Shown here: in pieces, positions 19,701 through 27,984 of the stretch
How positions within the stretch are numbered: position 1 is the first letter of the stretch
How the letters are laid out: every line of letters begins with the position of its first letter
Assembly (NCBI GenBank): GCA_029202445.1
Contig: CP119321.1
Coordinates: 2,108,001-2,172,000, forward strand
Direction of reading: 5' to 3'
DNA: 64,000 nt
Source: Candidatus Microbacterium phytovorans
GTDB lineage: Bacteria > Actinomycetota > Actinomycetes > Actinomycetales > Microbacteriaceae
Position numbers and translations under genes: made by a program
The notes under the pieces: generated by a model
What the model saw: only the letters and a program-made list of their open reading frames with translations
Databases searched by the model: none
What the model was told of the DNA's origin: nothing

Positions 19701-21698
19701 ATGACCTTCCCCTTCGACACCGTCCTCGTCGCCAATCGCGGCGAGATCGCCGTGCGCGTCATTCGCACGCTCCGCCGGCTCGGCCTGCGCTCGGTCGCGG
19801 TCTACAGCGACGCGGATGCCGGTGCCCTCCACGTGCGGCTCGCCGACGGGGCCGTGCGTCTCGGACCGGCTGCTGCGGCGGAGAGCTACCTCAGCATCGA
19901 CCGCGTGCTGGAAGCGGCCCGGCGTACCGGCGCACAGGCGATCCATCCGGGCTTCGGCTTCCTCGCCGAGAACGCCGCTTTCGCGCGGGCGTGCGCCGCG
20001 GCCGGCATCGTCTTCATCGGCCCGGGCGCCGACGCGATCGCGGTCATGGGGGACAAGATCTCCGCGAAACAGACGGTCGCGGCGCGAGGGGTGCCCGTCG
20101 TCCCGGGGATCGCACGCCCGGGCCTCAGCGACGACGACCTCGTCGCGGCGGCGGCCGACATCGGATTCCCCGTGCTCGTGAAGCCCTCGGCCGGCGGCGG
20201 CGGGAAGGGCATGCACGTCTTGACGGATGCCGACGGCCTCCGGCCCGCGCTGGCGGCGGCGCGGCGGGAGGCGGCGGCGGGTTTCGGCGACGACACGCTC
20301 TTCCTGGAGCGGTACGTGTCCTCCCCTCGCCACATCGAGGTGCAGGTGCTCGCCGATACCTTCGGCTCGGTGGTGCACCTCGGCGAACGCGAGTGCTCGC
20401 TGCAGCGGCGCCACCAGAAGGTGATCGAGGAGGCGCCCTCCCCACTCCTGTCGGGACTTCCCGACGGGGAGGAGCTGCGACGGCGGCTCGGCGAAGCGGC
20501 ATGCGAGACGGCCCGCAGCGTGGATTACGTCGGGGCGGGCACCGTCGAGTTCATCGTCTCGGCCGACGCCCCCGACGAGTTCTTCTTCATGGAGATGAAC
20601 ACGCGACTCCAGGTGGAGCACCCCGTCACGGAAGAGGTCACAGGACTCGATCTGGTCGAACTGCAGGTGCGCATCGCGGCGGGGATGCCGCTGCCGCTCC
20701 ACCAGGACGACATCGCCCTGACGGGGCACAGCATCGAGGCCCGCGTCTACGCGGAAGACCCGCGCGAGGGCTTCCTCCCCACGGGCGGTCGGGTGGAGCG
20801 GGTCATCCACCCCGAGGGCGACGGCATCCGTGTGGACTCCGGACTCGCCGACGGCCTGGACGTCGCCGTCGACTACGACCCCATGATCGCGAAGGTCATC
20901 GCGTGGGCACCCGACCGCGAGACCGCGCGGCGGCGGCTCGTGCGCGCCCTCGCCGACACCGCCGTGCTCGGTTTCGAGACGAACCTGGAGTATCTGCGTC
21001 TGCTGTTGGAGGAGCCGCGGGTGGTCGCGGGCGACCTCGACACCGACCTCATCGCCCGGACGTTCGAGGGGATGCCGTTCGCCGCGGCCGACGACCGGGT
21101 GTGCGCCGAGGCGGCGCTCGTGGAGGCGGTGGCAGAGGCCGGCGACGCCGACGGCACCCCGTGGCAGCGACGCGACGGCTGGCGTCTGGGTGCACCCGCT
21201 CCCCGCCGCTACCGGCTCACCGTCGGACCGCGCACGGCCGACATCGCCGTGTGGGGCGAGCTGTCCGCAGCCCGGGTGCAGGTCGACGGCGGCGACGTGC
21301 GGTCGGCGTCGGTGTCCGCACATGCCGACGGGACGGCATCCGTCGTGATCGACGACGCGGGGCGGCGCGTGCGATCGGCCCCGGGATGGCTGCACGTCGA
21401 CGGTGCGACCTTCCGCGTCGCGGAGGCGACCGTGGCGCGCGGGGGCTCCGACGAGAGCCGCTCCCCCCAGCTCGTGTCGCCCATGCCGGGCACGGTCGTG
21501 CTCGTGAGCGCCGCCGACGGCGACCGGGTGGAACCCGGCGACCCCGTCGTCTCGATCGAGGCGATGAAGATGGAGCACGTGCTCCGTTCCACCGTCGCCG
21601 GCGTCGTGAGGATCGCGGTCGCCGTCGGCGACCAGGTGACCCGCGGGGCGATCGTGGCGACGGTCGACGCGGACGAGTCCACAGGAGGCGACGCATGA
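19701..21698 (+). CDS. Acyl-CoA carboxylase, biotin carboxylase/BCCP subunit (methylcrotonyl-CoA type)
   Basis: The 665-residue protein joins a biotin carboxylase ([23 protein letters not shown]-grasp loop [31 protein letters not shown]) to a C-terminal biotinyl domain with EAMKMEHV, whose lysine (about residue 623) carries biotin. It uses ATP and bicarbonate to carboxylate biotin for the partner subunit encoded just upstream. The stop overlaps the MaoC gene by 4 bp (ATGA). Confidence 0.94.
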   Translation: MTFPFDTVLVANRGEIAVRVIRTLRRLGLRSVAVYSDADAGALHVRLADGAVRLGPAAAAESYLSIDRVLEAARRTGAQAIHPGFGFLAENAAFARACAAAGIVFIGPGADAIAVMGDKISAKQTVAARGVPVVPGIARPGLSDDDLVAAAADIGFPVLVKPSAGGGGKGMHVLTDADGLRPALAAARREAAAGFGDDTLFLERYVSSPRHIEVQVLADTFGSVVHLGERECSLQRRHQKVIEEAPSPLLSGLPDGEELRRRLGEAACETARSVDYVGAGTVEFIVSADAPDEFFFMEMNTRLQVEHPVTEEVTGLDLVELQVRIAAGMPLPLHQDDIALTGHSIEARVYAEDPREGFLPTGGRVERVIHPEGDGIRVDSGLADGLDVAVDYDPMIAKVIAWAPDRETARRRLVRALADTAVLGFETNLEYLRLLLEEPRVVAGDLDTDLIARTFEGMPFAAADDRVCAEAALVEAVAEAGDADGTPWQRRDGWRLGAPAPRRYRLTVGPRTADIAVWGELSAARVQVDGGDVRSASVSAHADGTASVVIDDAGRRVRSAPGWLHVDGATFRVAEATVARGGSDESRSPQLVSPMPGTVVLVSAADGDRVEPGDPVVSIEAMKMEHVLRSTVAGVVRIAVAVGDQVTRGAIVATVDADESTGGDA

Positions 21699-22204
21699 CC
21701 GACACCGGCGAGACGCACGAAGAACACCACGAGGAACGGCGAGTCGAGCAGCGCGGGCTGTACTTCGACGAGCTCGAGGAGGGCGTCGTCTATGCGCACC
21801 GGCCCGGCCGCACCGTCACCGAGGCCGACAACGTGCTGTTCACGACGCTGACGATGAACACCCAGGCGCTGCACCTCGACGCCGCCTGGTCGGAGGGCAC
21901 GGAGTTCGGAGAGCGGCTCGTCAACAGCATGTTCACGCTCTCGACGCTCGTCGGCCTGTCGGTCGCACAGCTCACGCAGGGGACGATCGTCGCGAACCTC
22001 GGGGTCCGCGACGTCCGCTTCCCCGCGCCCGTCCGCGTGGGCGACACGCTCTACGCGGAGACGCGGGTGCTGTCGCGCCGGGCGTCGTCGTCGCGTCCCG
22101 GACAGGGGATCGTGGAGTTCGCCCACACGGCCCGCAACCAGCGCGGCGAGATCGTCGCCGAAGCGACCCGGTCGACACTCATGCGAATGTCACCCACCGC
22201 CTGA
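21695..22204 (+). CDS. MaoC-family (hot-dog) dehydratase
   Basis: This 169-residue hot-dog protein has the [20 protein letters not shown] and [20 protein letters not shown] segments of MaoC-like enoyl-CoA hydratases and mesaconyl-CoA-type hydratases. ATG 21695 overlaps the preceding stop, with AGGAGG at 21683-21688. In an MCC operon it could hydrate the 3-methylglutaconyl-CoA product in place of a crotonase-type hydratase (inference). No acyl-CoA dehydrogenase or HMG-CoA lyase follows, which is unusual for a full leucine/isovalerate operon. Confidence 0.88.
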   Translation: MTDTGETHEEHHEERRVEQRGLYFDELEEGVVYAHRPGRTVTEADNVLFTTLTMNTQALHLDAAWSEGTEFGERLVNSMFTLSTLVGLSVAQLTQGTIVANLGVRDVRFPAPVRVGDTLYAETRVLSRRASSSRPGQGIVEFAHTARNQRGEIVAEATRSTLMRMSPTA

Positions 22205-22222
22205 GCCGCCCCCGGCATCCCT

Positions 22223-22261
22223 GTCAAGGGCCGTGCCGCCCCGCCGCGCCGCGCCTACCGT
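22223..22261 (+). promoter_or_regulatory. Candidate promoter of the small acidic protein gene
   Basis: GTCAAGGG (22223-22230) and TACCGT (22256-22261) are 25 nt apart, the same arrangement as before the hydrolase at 5601. The ATG at 22268 is 6 nt after TACCGT, so the mRNA is probably leaderless. Confidence 0.45.
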
Positions 22262-22267
22262 GGCGGG

Positions 22268-22426
22268 ATGAGCAACGACACGCACGACACCCCCACCGAC
22301 AACGAGCCGCTCGAGCCGGACGCCCCTGTGGGCGGCGACGAGACGACCGAGGACGAGCTGGAGGCCGACAACCCCGTCGAGCAGGACACCCTCAAAGCCC
22401 TCGACCCCAACGACGCGCCCGCCTGA
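22268..22426 (+). CDS. Small acidic protein of unknown function
   Basis: This 52-residue reading frame is very acidic and hydrophilic. It starts MSNDTHDTPTDNEPLEPDAP, contains GGDETTEDELEADNPVEQD and ends TLKALDPNDAPA. It lacks membrane segments and cysteines and is probably disordered. The sequence has the look of a conserved small protein rather than chance coding, and it has a promoter-like TACCGT 6 nt before the ATG. No function can be assigned. The repeat array begins 10 bp after its stop. Confidence 0.6.
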   Translation: MSNDTHDTPTDNEPLEPDAPVGGDETTEDELEADNPVEQDTLKALDPNDAPA

Positions 22427-22435
22427 CCGCCCCTA

Positions 22436-22844
22436 CCGGTCGTTGAGCGAGCGCAGCGAGACGAAACGCCCGCCGGTCGTTGAGCGAGCGCAGCGAGACG
22501 AAACGCCGACCCGAACCGGAAGAGAACGCCGTTTCGTCTCGGTCGCTCCGCTCCCTCGCTCAACGACCGGGGAAACCGCACCCACCGGTCGTTGAGCGAG
22601 CGCAGCGAGACGAAACGCCGACGCGAACCGGAAGAGAACGCCGTTTCGTCTCGGTCGCTCCGCTCCCTCGCTCAACGACCGGGGAAACCGCACCCACCGG
22701 TCGTTGAGCGAGCGCAGCGAGACGAAACGCCGACCCGGACCGGAAGAGAACGCCGTTTCGTCTCGGTCGCTCCGCTCCCTCGCTCAACGACCGGGGAAAC
22801 CGCACCCACCGGTCGTTGAGCGAGCGCAGCGAGACGAAACGCCG
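22436..22844. repeat. Tandem array of 112-bp palindromic repeats (GGTCGTTGAGCGAGCG family)
   Basis: The arm CCGGTCGTTGAGCGAGCG plus CAGCGAGACGAAACGCC begins at 22436, 22473, 22585, 22697 and 22809. From 22473 the period is exactly 112 bp: a forward arm, a short spacer (GACSCGRACCGGAAGAGAAC), an inverted arm beginning GCCGTTTCGTCTCGGTCGC and ending GCTCAACGACCGG, and a linker GGAAACCGCACCCA. There are three full units and a final half unit, almost identical. The array lies between two convergent genes and ends 6 bp from the transglutaminase stop. Each unit can fold into a long hairpin. Confidence 0.92.
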
Positions 22845-22849
22845 ACGCG

Positions 22850-23695
22850 TCAGGCCTCGCGGGTGATCGTGACCTTCACATGGAGGTCGCTCTTGAACGG
22901 CCCCGCGTACACGCCCCGCAACGGCGGAACGTCGTTGTAGTCGCGGCCTCGGCCGACCAGCACATGCCGGTCGCCGATCTCGACGCTGTTCGTCGGGTCG
23001 AAGCCCTGCCATTCGCCGGCGAACCACTCCACCCACGCGTGCGACTCGCCCGCGACCGGCACACCGATCTCGGGGTTGGCCTGCGGGTGCAGGTAGCCCG
23101 ACACATACCGAGCCGGGATGCCGACGTGCCGCAGCGCGCCGAGGGTGATGTGGGTGATGTCCTGACAGACGCCCTTGCGTTCCACCCAGGCGTCGGCGGC
23201 CGTCGAGTGGACGCCCGTGATCCCCTGCATGTATTCCACGGCGTCGCCGATGGCGTGCGCGATCGCGAGCGCCGCCTCCGCGGGGCGCTCGTGCTGGTCG
23301 GCGATCGAACGGGCGATGTCGGCCACTTCGGGATGCGGCGTCGTGCGTGCCGTCTGGCCCAGCATCTCGACCGTCGCGATCTGGCGCTCGGCCTCTCGAC
23401 CCAGCTGGTCCCAGGTCATGTCGCTGGGCTCCAGGGGCCGTGGACGCACCTCGACGAGCGAGCGCGCCGTGATGCCGAGCGCGGCGTGACCGGCGAGCAC
23501 ATCGAACGCCGCCACGCGCGTTCCGAAGTAGTCGACGTACTGGTTGATGCTCGTCGACGGCTCGATGTCGAGCTGCGAACTCAGCACGAACTGGCTGTCG
23601 GTGGAGCTCGGCAGCATCCGGGCCTCGTTGTACGACGCGCCGACGTCACCTTGATAGGTGAATCCGGTGGCGTGCTCGATCCGCAGGCGCTTCAT
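22850..23695 (-). CDS. Transglutaminase-like family protein
   Basis: The 281-residue protein has the bacterial transglutaminase N-terminal domain (RLRIEHATGFTYQGDVGASY) and the catalytic core: GVCQDITHI with the Cys, AGESHAWVEW with the His, and FDPTNSV with the Asp. ATG 23695 overlaps the alpha-E gene stop (ATGA). These proteins are always found with an alpha-E protein and a circularly permuted ATP-grasp protein, as here. They are thought to be a peptide-bond-forming and protein-modifying set of unknown product. The catalytic triad is intact. Confidence 0.9.
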   Translation of the reverse strand: MKRLRIEHATGFTYQGDVGASYNEARMLPSSTDSQFVLSSQLDIEPSTSINQYVDYFGTRVAAFDVLAGHAALGITARSLVEVRPRPLEPSDMTWDQLGREAERQIATVEMLGQTARTTPHPEVADIARSIADQHERPAEAALAIAHAIGDAVEYMQGITGVHSTAADAWVERKGVCQDITHITLGALRHVGIPARYVSGYLHPQANPEIGVPVAGESHAWVEWFAGEWQGFDPTNSVEIGDRHVLVGRGRDYNDVPPLRGVYAGPFKSDLHVKVTITREA

Positions 23696-24624
23696 GAGGT
23701 CTCTCCGATCCAGCTCGGCTCGGCGTGCGTCGGGAAGAACCGGCCGCGGATGGCTTCGGATGCCTCGCGCGTCACCTTCTGCACCTGCTCCATGTGCGCC
23801 GGCAGCTCGTCGATGATCTCGCCGATCGGCCGGTACTCCAGGTCGTTGCGGATGCGCCCGAGCGCGCGGAGCACCGTGTTGGAGTGGCCGACCCGATCGG
23901 CGACCGGGTCGATCGCGCGCATGCAGTCCTCCGCACGCTGGATCGAGTGGATGATCGAGCGCGGGAACAGGCGGTCGAGGAGGAGGAACTCGGCGGCGTT
24001 GCGGGCGCTCGGCATCCCCCGGTACGTGCGCAGGTACGCCTCGTACGCCCCGCAGGAGCGCAGGATCGTCGTCCACGACGGACCGGATGCCTCGGTGAGC
24101 GACCGCGTGGCGAGCAGCCGTGCGGTCATGTCCGTGCGCTCGATGGAACGGCCCAGCGTGAAGAACTGCCACGCCTCGTCACGGCTCGTCGAGGAATCGG
24201 AGATGCCGACGGCGAGCGCCGCGCGTTCACGCACCCACTGGAAGAACTCGTGCACCTTCTCGTCGTTGAGGCGTCGCGGCATCCGCGAGTAGGTGGTGTT
24301 GAGGGTCTCCCACAGTTCGGTCGAGACGATCTCGCGCGCCCGCCGTGCGTTCTCGCGGGCGGCCTGGAGCGCGTAGGCGATGCTCGACGGGTTCTGCCGG
24401 TCGACGGCGAGGCGGGTGAGCACGTCGCTGCGGGTGACCCGGTCGAGATCGACGGGCGGGACGGAGCCCATGACGCCCATGAGGGAACGGCAGGCGATGT
24501 CCTCGTCGATCCACGGGTCCTCGAGGAGCAGCTGCAGGTGCACGTCCAGAATGCGGGCGGTGCCGTCGGAGCGTTCGATGTAGCGGCCGATCCAGAACAG
24601 TGACTCGGCGATGCGGCTCAGCAC
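23692..24624 (-). CDS. Alpha-E domain protein (ATP-grasp/transglutaminase operon)
   Basis: This 310-residue, largely helical protein starts LSRIAESLFWIGRYIERSDG, the hallmark of the alpha-E family (DUF403). No catalytic motif is known. It sits between the ATP-grasp and transglutaminase genes with 4-7 bp overlaps at both ends, the standard order of this conserved operon. The family is predicted to act with the ATP-grasp enzyme in making or modifying a peptide. Confidence 0.92.
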   Translation of the reverse strand: MLSRIAESLFWIGRYIERSDGTARILDVHLQLLLEDPWIDEDIACRSLMGVMGSVPPVDLDRVTRSDVLTRLAVDRQNPSSIAYALQAARENARRAREIVSTELWETLNTTYSRMPRRLNDEKVHEFFQWVRERAALAVGISDSSTSRDEAWQFFTLGRSIERTDMTARLLATRSLTEASGPSWTTILRSCGAYEAYLRTYRGMPSARNAAEFLLLDRLFPRSIIHSIQRAEDCMRAIDPVADRVGHSNTVLRALGRIRNDLEYRPIGEIIDELPAHMEQVQKVTREASEAIRGRFFPTHAEPSWIGETS

Positions 24625-26402
24625 GGGGTCACCTCCGTTTCGTCTCGCTGCGCTCGCTCAACGACCGGGGGATCCGCTCGTTCGGTCGCCTCGGTCGTTG
24701 AGCGACGAGCGGAGCGAGGAGACGAAACGCCGGCGTCCCGGCCTTGCTGTTGCTGCTGCTGTTGTTCCTGCTGCTCGCCGGTGGTGGCGGGGCGGTCCTG
24801 CGGCGAGTGGTCGGGCTCGACCTGCGGGTCGTAGATGATCGAGATCGCCTCGGTCACGGATGCCTGCTCGGCGACGAGACCGGCGAGGTTCTGGCCGGCG
24901 CCGTACTCCGAGCTGCGCGGGGCGTCGCCGCCGACGATCCACGTGTCCTTGGAGCCGCCGCCCTGGCTCGAGTTGACCACCAGCTGACCCTCGGGGAGCG
25001 CGACGCGGGTGAGGCCACCCGGCAGCACCCACACCTCGTCGCCGTTGTTGACCGCGAAGGGGCGGAGGTCGGCGTGCCGGGGGCGCATCCCGTCTTCGAC
25101 GAGCGTCGGGATGGTCGAGAGCATGACGACCGGCTGCGCGATCCAGCCGCGCGGGTCTTTCAGGAGCTTCTTGCGCAGCTTCTCGAGCTCCGCCGGGCTC
25201 GCGTCGGGTCCGACGACGAGCCCCTTGCCGCCGGAGCCGTCGACGGGCTTCACGACGAGTTCGTCGAGCCGGTCGAGCACCTCCTCGAGCGCACCCTTGT
25301 CCTCCAGTCGCCACGTGTCGACGTTCTTGAGGATGGGCTCCTCGGCGAGGTAGTACCGGATGAGGTCGGGGACGTAGGTGTAGAGCAGCTTGTCGTCGGC
25401 GACGCCGTTGCCGACGGCGTTGGCGATCGTAACGTTCCCGAGCCGTGCGGCGAGCATGAGCCCCGGAGCGCCGAGCATGGAGTCGGCACGGAACTGCAGC
25501 GGGTCGAGGAAGTCGTCGTCGACGCGGCGGTAGATGACGTCGACGCGCTTGGGTCCGCGCGTCGTACGCATGAACACTTTGCCGCCCATGCACTGGAGGT
25601 CTCGGCCCTCGACCAGTTCGACACCCATGAGCCGTGCGAGGAGCGTGTGCTCGAAGTAGGCGGAGTTGTAGACGCCCGGTGTCAGCACGACGACGTTGGG
25701 GTCGTCGATGCCGGGAGGCGCCGATGCCTGCAGCGCCTGGAGCAGCTTGTTGGGGTACTCCCCGACGGGGCGCACGCGCATCGACACGAACAGCTCCGGG
25801 AGCGTCTGCGCCATGACGCGACGGTTGGAGATGACGTAGCTGACGCCGGAGGGCACCCGCACGTTGTCCTCGAGCACGCGCATCTCGCCGTGCTCGTCGC
25901 GGATGAGGTCGATGCCCGACACCTGGATGCGCACGCCGTTGGCGGAATGGATGCCGGCGGCCTGGCGGTAGAAGTACTGCGACGACGCGATGAGGGCAGC
26001 GGGGAGCACCCCGTCGCGCACACAGTGCTGGTGGCCGTAGGCGTCGTCGAGGAACGCTTCGAGCGCCCGCACCCGCTGCTGGACGCCCTTCTCGATGCGC
26101 GACCACTCGTCGAACTCGATGACGCGGGGCACGGCATCCAACGGGAAGGGACGCTCTTCACCGGCGAAGTCGAACGTAACGCCCTGTGCGAGATAGGAGC
26201 TGGCGAGCGAATCGGTGCGCCCGCGCAACTCCTCCTGGGTCATCTGCGCGAGCGCCTGATAGAGCTCCCGATAGGCCGTGCGTGATTCCGCGGCGGCGCC
26301 GGGATGCGTCGGCTGCCCGAACATCTCGTCGAACGCGGGCACCCCCGACGCGGTCTTTCGCGGCGCCAGCGTGGAGCCGTATCCGTCGAACAGGTCACCC
26401 AT
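24618..26402 (-). CDS. Circularly permuted ATP-grasp protein with repeat-derived C-terminus
   Basis: The 594-residue protein carries the DUF404/DUF407-type permuted ATP-grasp: DNVRVPSGVSYVISNRR, VLTPGVYNSAYFEH, VGNGVADDKLLYTYVPDLI and KPVDGSGGKGLVVGP. The conserved part ends near EAISIIYDPQ. The last ~60 residues are a Gln-rich run (QQEQQQQQQQ) followed by a segment read from a pair of GGTCGTTGAGCG-type repeats (24636-24731), so the C-terminus appears extended by repeat insertion. ATG 26402 lies 6 nt after a TAGGCT box (minus strand 26414-26409), consistent with a leaderless mRNA and first place in the operon. Confidence 0.9.
   Translation of the reverse strand: MGDLFDGYGSTLAPRKTASGVPAFDEMFGQPTHPGAAAESRTAYRELYQALAQMTQEELRGRTDSLASSYLAQGVTFDFAGEERPFPLDAVPRVIEFDEWSRIEKGVQQRVRALEAFLDDAYGHQHCVRDGVLPAALIASSQYFYRQAAGIHSANGVRIQVSGIDLIRDEHGEMRVLEDNVRVPSGVSYVISNRRVMAQTLPELFVSMRVRPVGEYPNKLLQALQASAPPGIDDPNVVVLTPGVYNSAYFEHTLLARLMGVELVEGRDLQCMGGKVFMRTTRGPKRVDVIYRRVDDDFLDPLQFRADSMLGAPGLMLAARLGNVTIANAVGNGVADDKLLYTYVPDLIRYYLAEEPILKNVDTWRLEDKGALEEVLDRLDELVVKPVDGSGGKGLVVGPDASPAELEKLRKKLLKDPRGWIAQPVVMLSTIPTLVEDGMRPRHADLRPFAVNNGDEVWVLPGGLTRVALPEGQLVVNSSQGGGSKDTWIVGGDAPRSSEYGAGQNLAGLVAEQASVTEAISIIYDPQVEPDHSPQDRPATTGEQQEQQQQQQQGRDAGVSSPRSARRSTTEATERADPPVVERAQRDETEVTPC
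24636..24731. repeat. Inverted pair of GGTCGTTGAGCG-type repeats inside the ATP-grasp gene
   Basis: CGTTTCGTCTCGCTGCGCTC with GCTCAACGACCGG (24636-24668) is followed in opposite orientation by CGGTCGTTGAGCGACGAGCG with GAGCGAGGAGACGAAACGCC (24692-24731). Both belong to the family of the 22436-22844 array. The pair is translated as the last ~35 codons of the ATP-grasp gene and ends just before the start codon region of the alpha-E gene. Confidence 0.88.
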
Positions 26403-26460
26403 GTCACGAGCCTAGCCCGGCCCGTGTTTCGGAGGTATGTCACGGCGAGTGAGGGCGTGA

Positions 26461-26733
26461 GCCATGTCCCAGTTTGTGTCCGGGCCATGTCCCAGTGTGT
26501 GTCCGGGCCATGTCCCAGTTTCGGTCGCGCCATGTCCCAGTCCGGGCGGCGCATGTCCCAAACTCGGCTGTCCCGGCATCCTTGAACCGACCGAAAGTGG
26601 GACATGCTCACCCAAACCGGCGGATGTGGCGACTCTGTCCCAGTTTGGGTCGGCCATGTCCCATTTTGGGCGGCGCATGTCCCAAACTCGGCTGTCCCGG
26701 CACATGAACCGACCGAAAGTGGGACATGCTCAC
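26461..26733. repeat. Mixed repeat region with GCCATGTCCCAGT units
   Basis: Five units starting GCCATGTCCCAGT or GCGCATGTCCCA recur about every 20-23 bp from 26461 (next at 26484, 26507, 26529, about 26549). A longer module, from CGGCGCATGTCCCAAACTCG to GACCGAAAGTGGGACATGCTC, occurs twice (about 26547-26611 and 26671-26733). It contains the inverted pair CATGTCCCA / TGGGACATG, so it can form hairpins. No gene is supported in 26403-26763. It lies upstream of the ATP-grasp operon and downstream of rocD. Confidence 0.85.
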
Positions 26734-26763
26734 CGGAGCCCGCCCCAAAACGACAGGATGCCG

Positions 26764-27984
26764 TCAGGCGGCGAGGACGAACCTCAGCTGCTCGACGGCC
26801 CAGTCGATCTCGGTGGCACGGATGACCAGCGGCGGCGCGATGCGCACCGTCTGACCGTGGGTGTCCTTCACGAGCACGCCGCGCGCGAGAAGCCGTTCGG
26901 CGATTTCGCGCCCCGTGCCCACCGCCGGGTCGATGTCGACGCCGGCCCACAGCCCCGCGACGCGGACGGCGGTCACACCGTGTCCGACGAGGCCCGCGAG
27001 CTTCTGCTCGAGGTGCTCACCGAGCGCCTGCGCGCGGGTCTGGAACTCGCCGGATGCCAGCATGTCGACGACCTGACGGCCCACGGCGCACGCGAGCGGG
27101 TTGCCGCCGAACGTGGAACCGTGCTCGCCCGGCCGGATGACGCCGAGCACGTCGGCGTCGGCGACCACCGCCGACAGCGGCACGATGCCGCCGCCGAGCG
27201 CTTTGCCGAGAAGGTACATGTCGGGGACGACACCCTCCCGGTCGCACGCGAACGTCGTACCGACGCGGGCGAGGCCGGACTGGATCTCGTCGGCGACGAA
27301 CAGCACGTTGTGCCGGTCGCAGATCTCGCGCACCGCCCGGAGGTACCCGTCGGGCGGGATGATGACGCCGCCCTCGCCCTGGATGGGCTCGATGAGCACG
27401 GCCGCGGTGTGCGGCGTGATGGCGGCTTCGATCGCGGCGGCGTCGCCGTAGGCCACCGAGACGAATCCGGGAGCGAACGGGCCGAAGTCGGTCCGGGCCT
27501 GCGGGTCGTCGCTGAAGCCGACGATCGTGGTCGTGCGTCCGTGGAAGTTGCCGTCGGCGACGACGACGGTCGCGGCATCCGCGGGCACGCCCTTCACTCG
27601 GTACGCCCACGCCCGCGCCACCTTGATTCCGGTCTCGACGGCCTCGGCGCCGGTGTTCATCGGGAGCACGAGGTCTTTGCCGCACAATGACGCCAGGGCG
27701 TCGGCGAACCCGGCGAGCTGGTCGTTGTGGAACGCGCGACTGGTGAGGGTGATCCGGCCGAGCTGCTCGGTCGCCGCAGCGACGAGCGCCGGATGCCGGT
27801 GGCCGAAGTTCAAGGCCGAGTACGCCGAGAGGAGGTCGAGGTAGCGCTTGCCCTCGACGTCGGTGACCCACGCGCCTTCCCCGCGGGCGACGACGACGGG
27901 GAGCGGGTGGTAGTTGTGGGCGACGTGCTGCTCCTCCGACTCGATGAGGTGAGCGGTGGTCGCGTCGAGCAGGGGGCTGGTCAT
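26764..27984 (-). CDS. rocD: Ornithine--oxo-acid transaminase
   Basis: This 406-residue class-III aminotransferase has the substrate and cofactor segments EGAWVTDVEGKRYLDLLSAY, NTGAEAVETGIKVARAW, LFVADEIQSGLARVG and the PLP lysine in LLGKALGGGIVPLSA, typical of ornithine aminotransferases. It converts ornithine and 2-oxoglutarate to glutamate semialdehyde and glutamate. ATG 27984 overlaps the stop of the DDAH-like gene (ATGA). The product P5C can be taken on to glutamate by the PutA protein encoded at 40196. Confidence 0.93.
   Translation of the reverse strand: MTSPLLDATTAHLIESEEQHVAHNYHPLPVVVARGEGAWVTDVEGKRYLDLLSAYSALNFGHRHPALVAAATEQLGRITLTSRAFHNDQLAGFADALASLCGKDLVLPMNTGAEAVETGIKVARAWAYRVKGVPADAATVVVADGNFHGRTTTIVGFSDDPQARTDFGPFAPGFVSVAYGDAAAIEAAITPHTAAVLIEPIQGEGGVIIPPDGYLRAVREICDRHNVLFVADEIQSGLARVGTTFACDREGVVPDMYLLGKALGGGIVPLSAVVADADVLGVIRPGEHGSTFGGNPLACAVGRQVVDMLASGEFQTRAQALGEHLEQKLAGLVGHGVTAVRVAGLWAGVDIDPAVGTGREIAERLLARGVLVKDTHGQTVRIAPPLVIRATEIDWAVEQLRFVLAA

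Noticed and set aside
22436..22844. CRISPR array
   Set aside because: The 112-bp units are entirely repeated, including the parts between arms, so there are no unique spacers; the arms are inverted pairs, and no cas gene is near.
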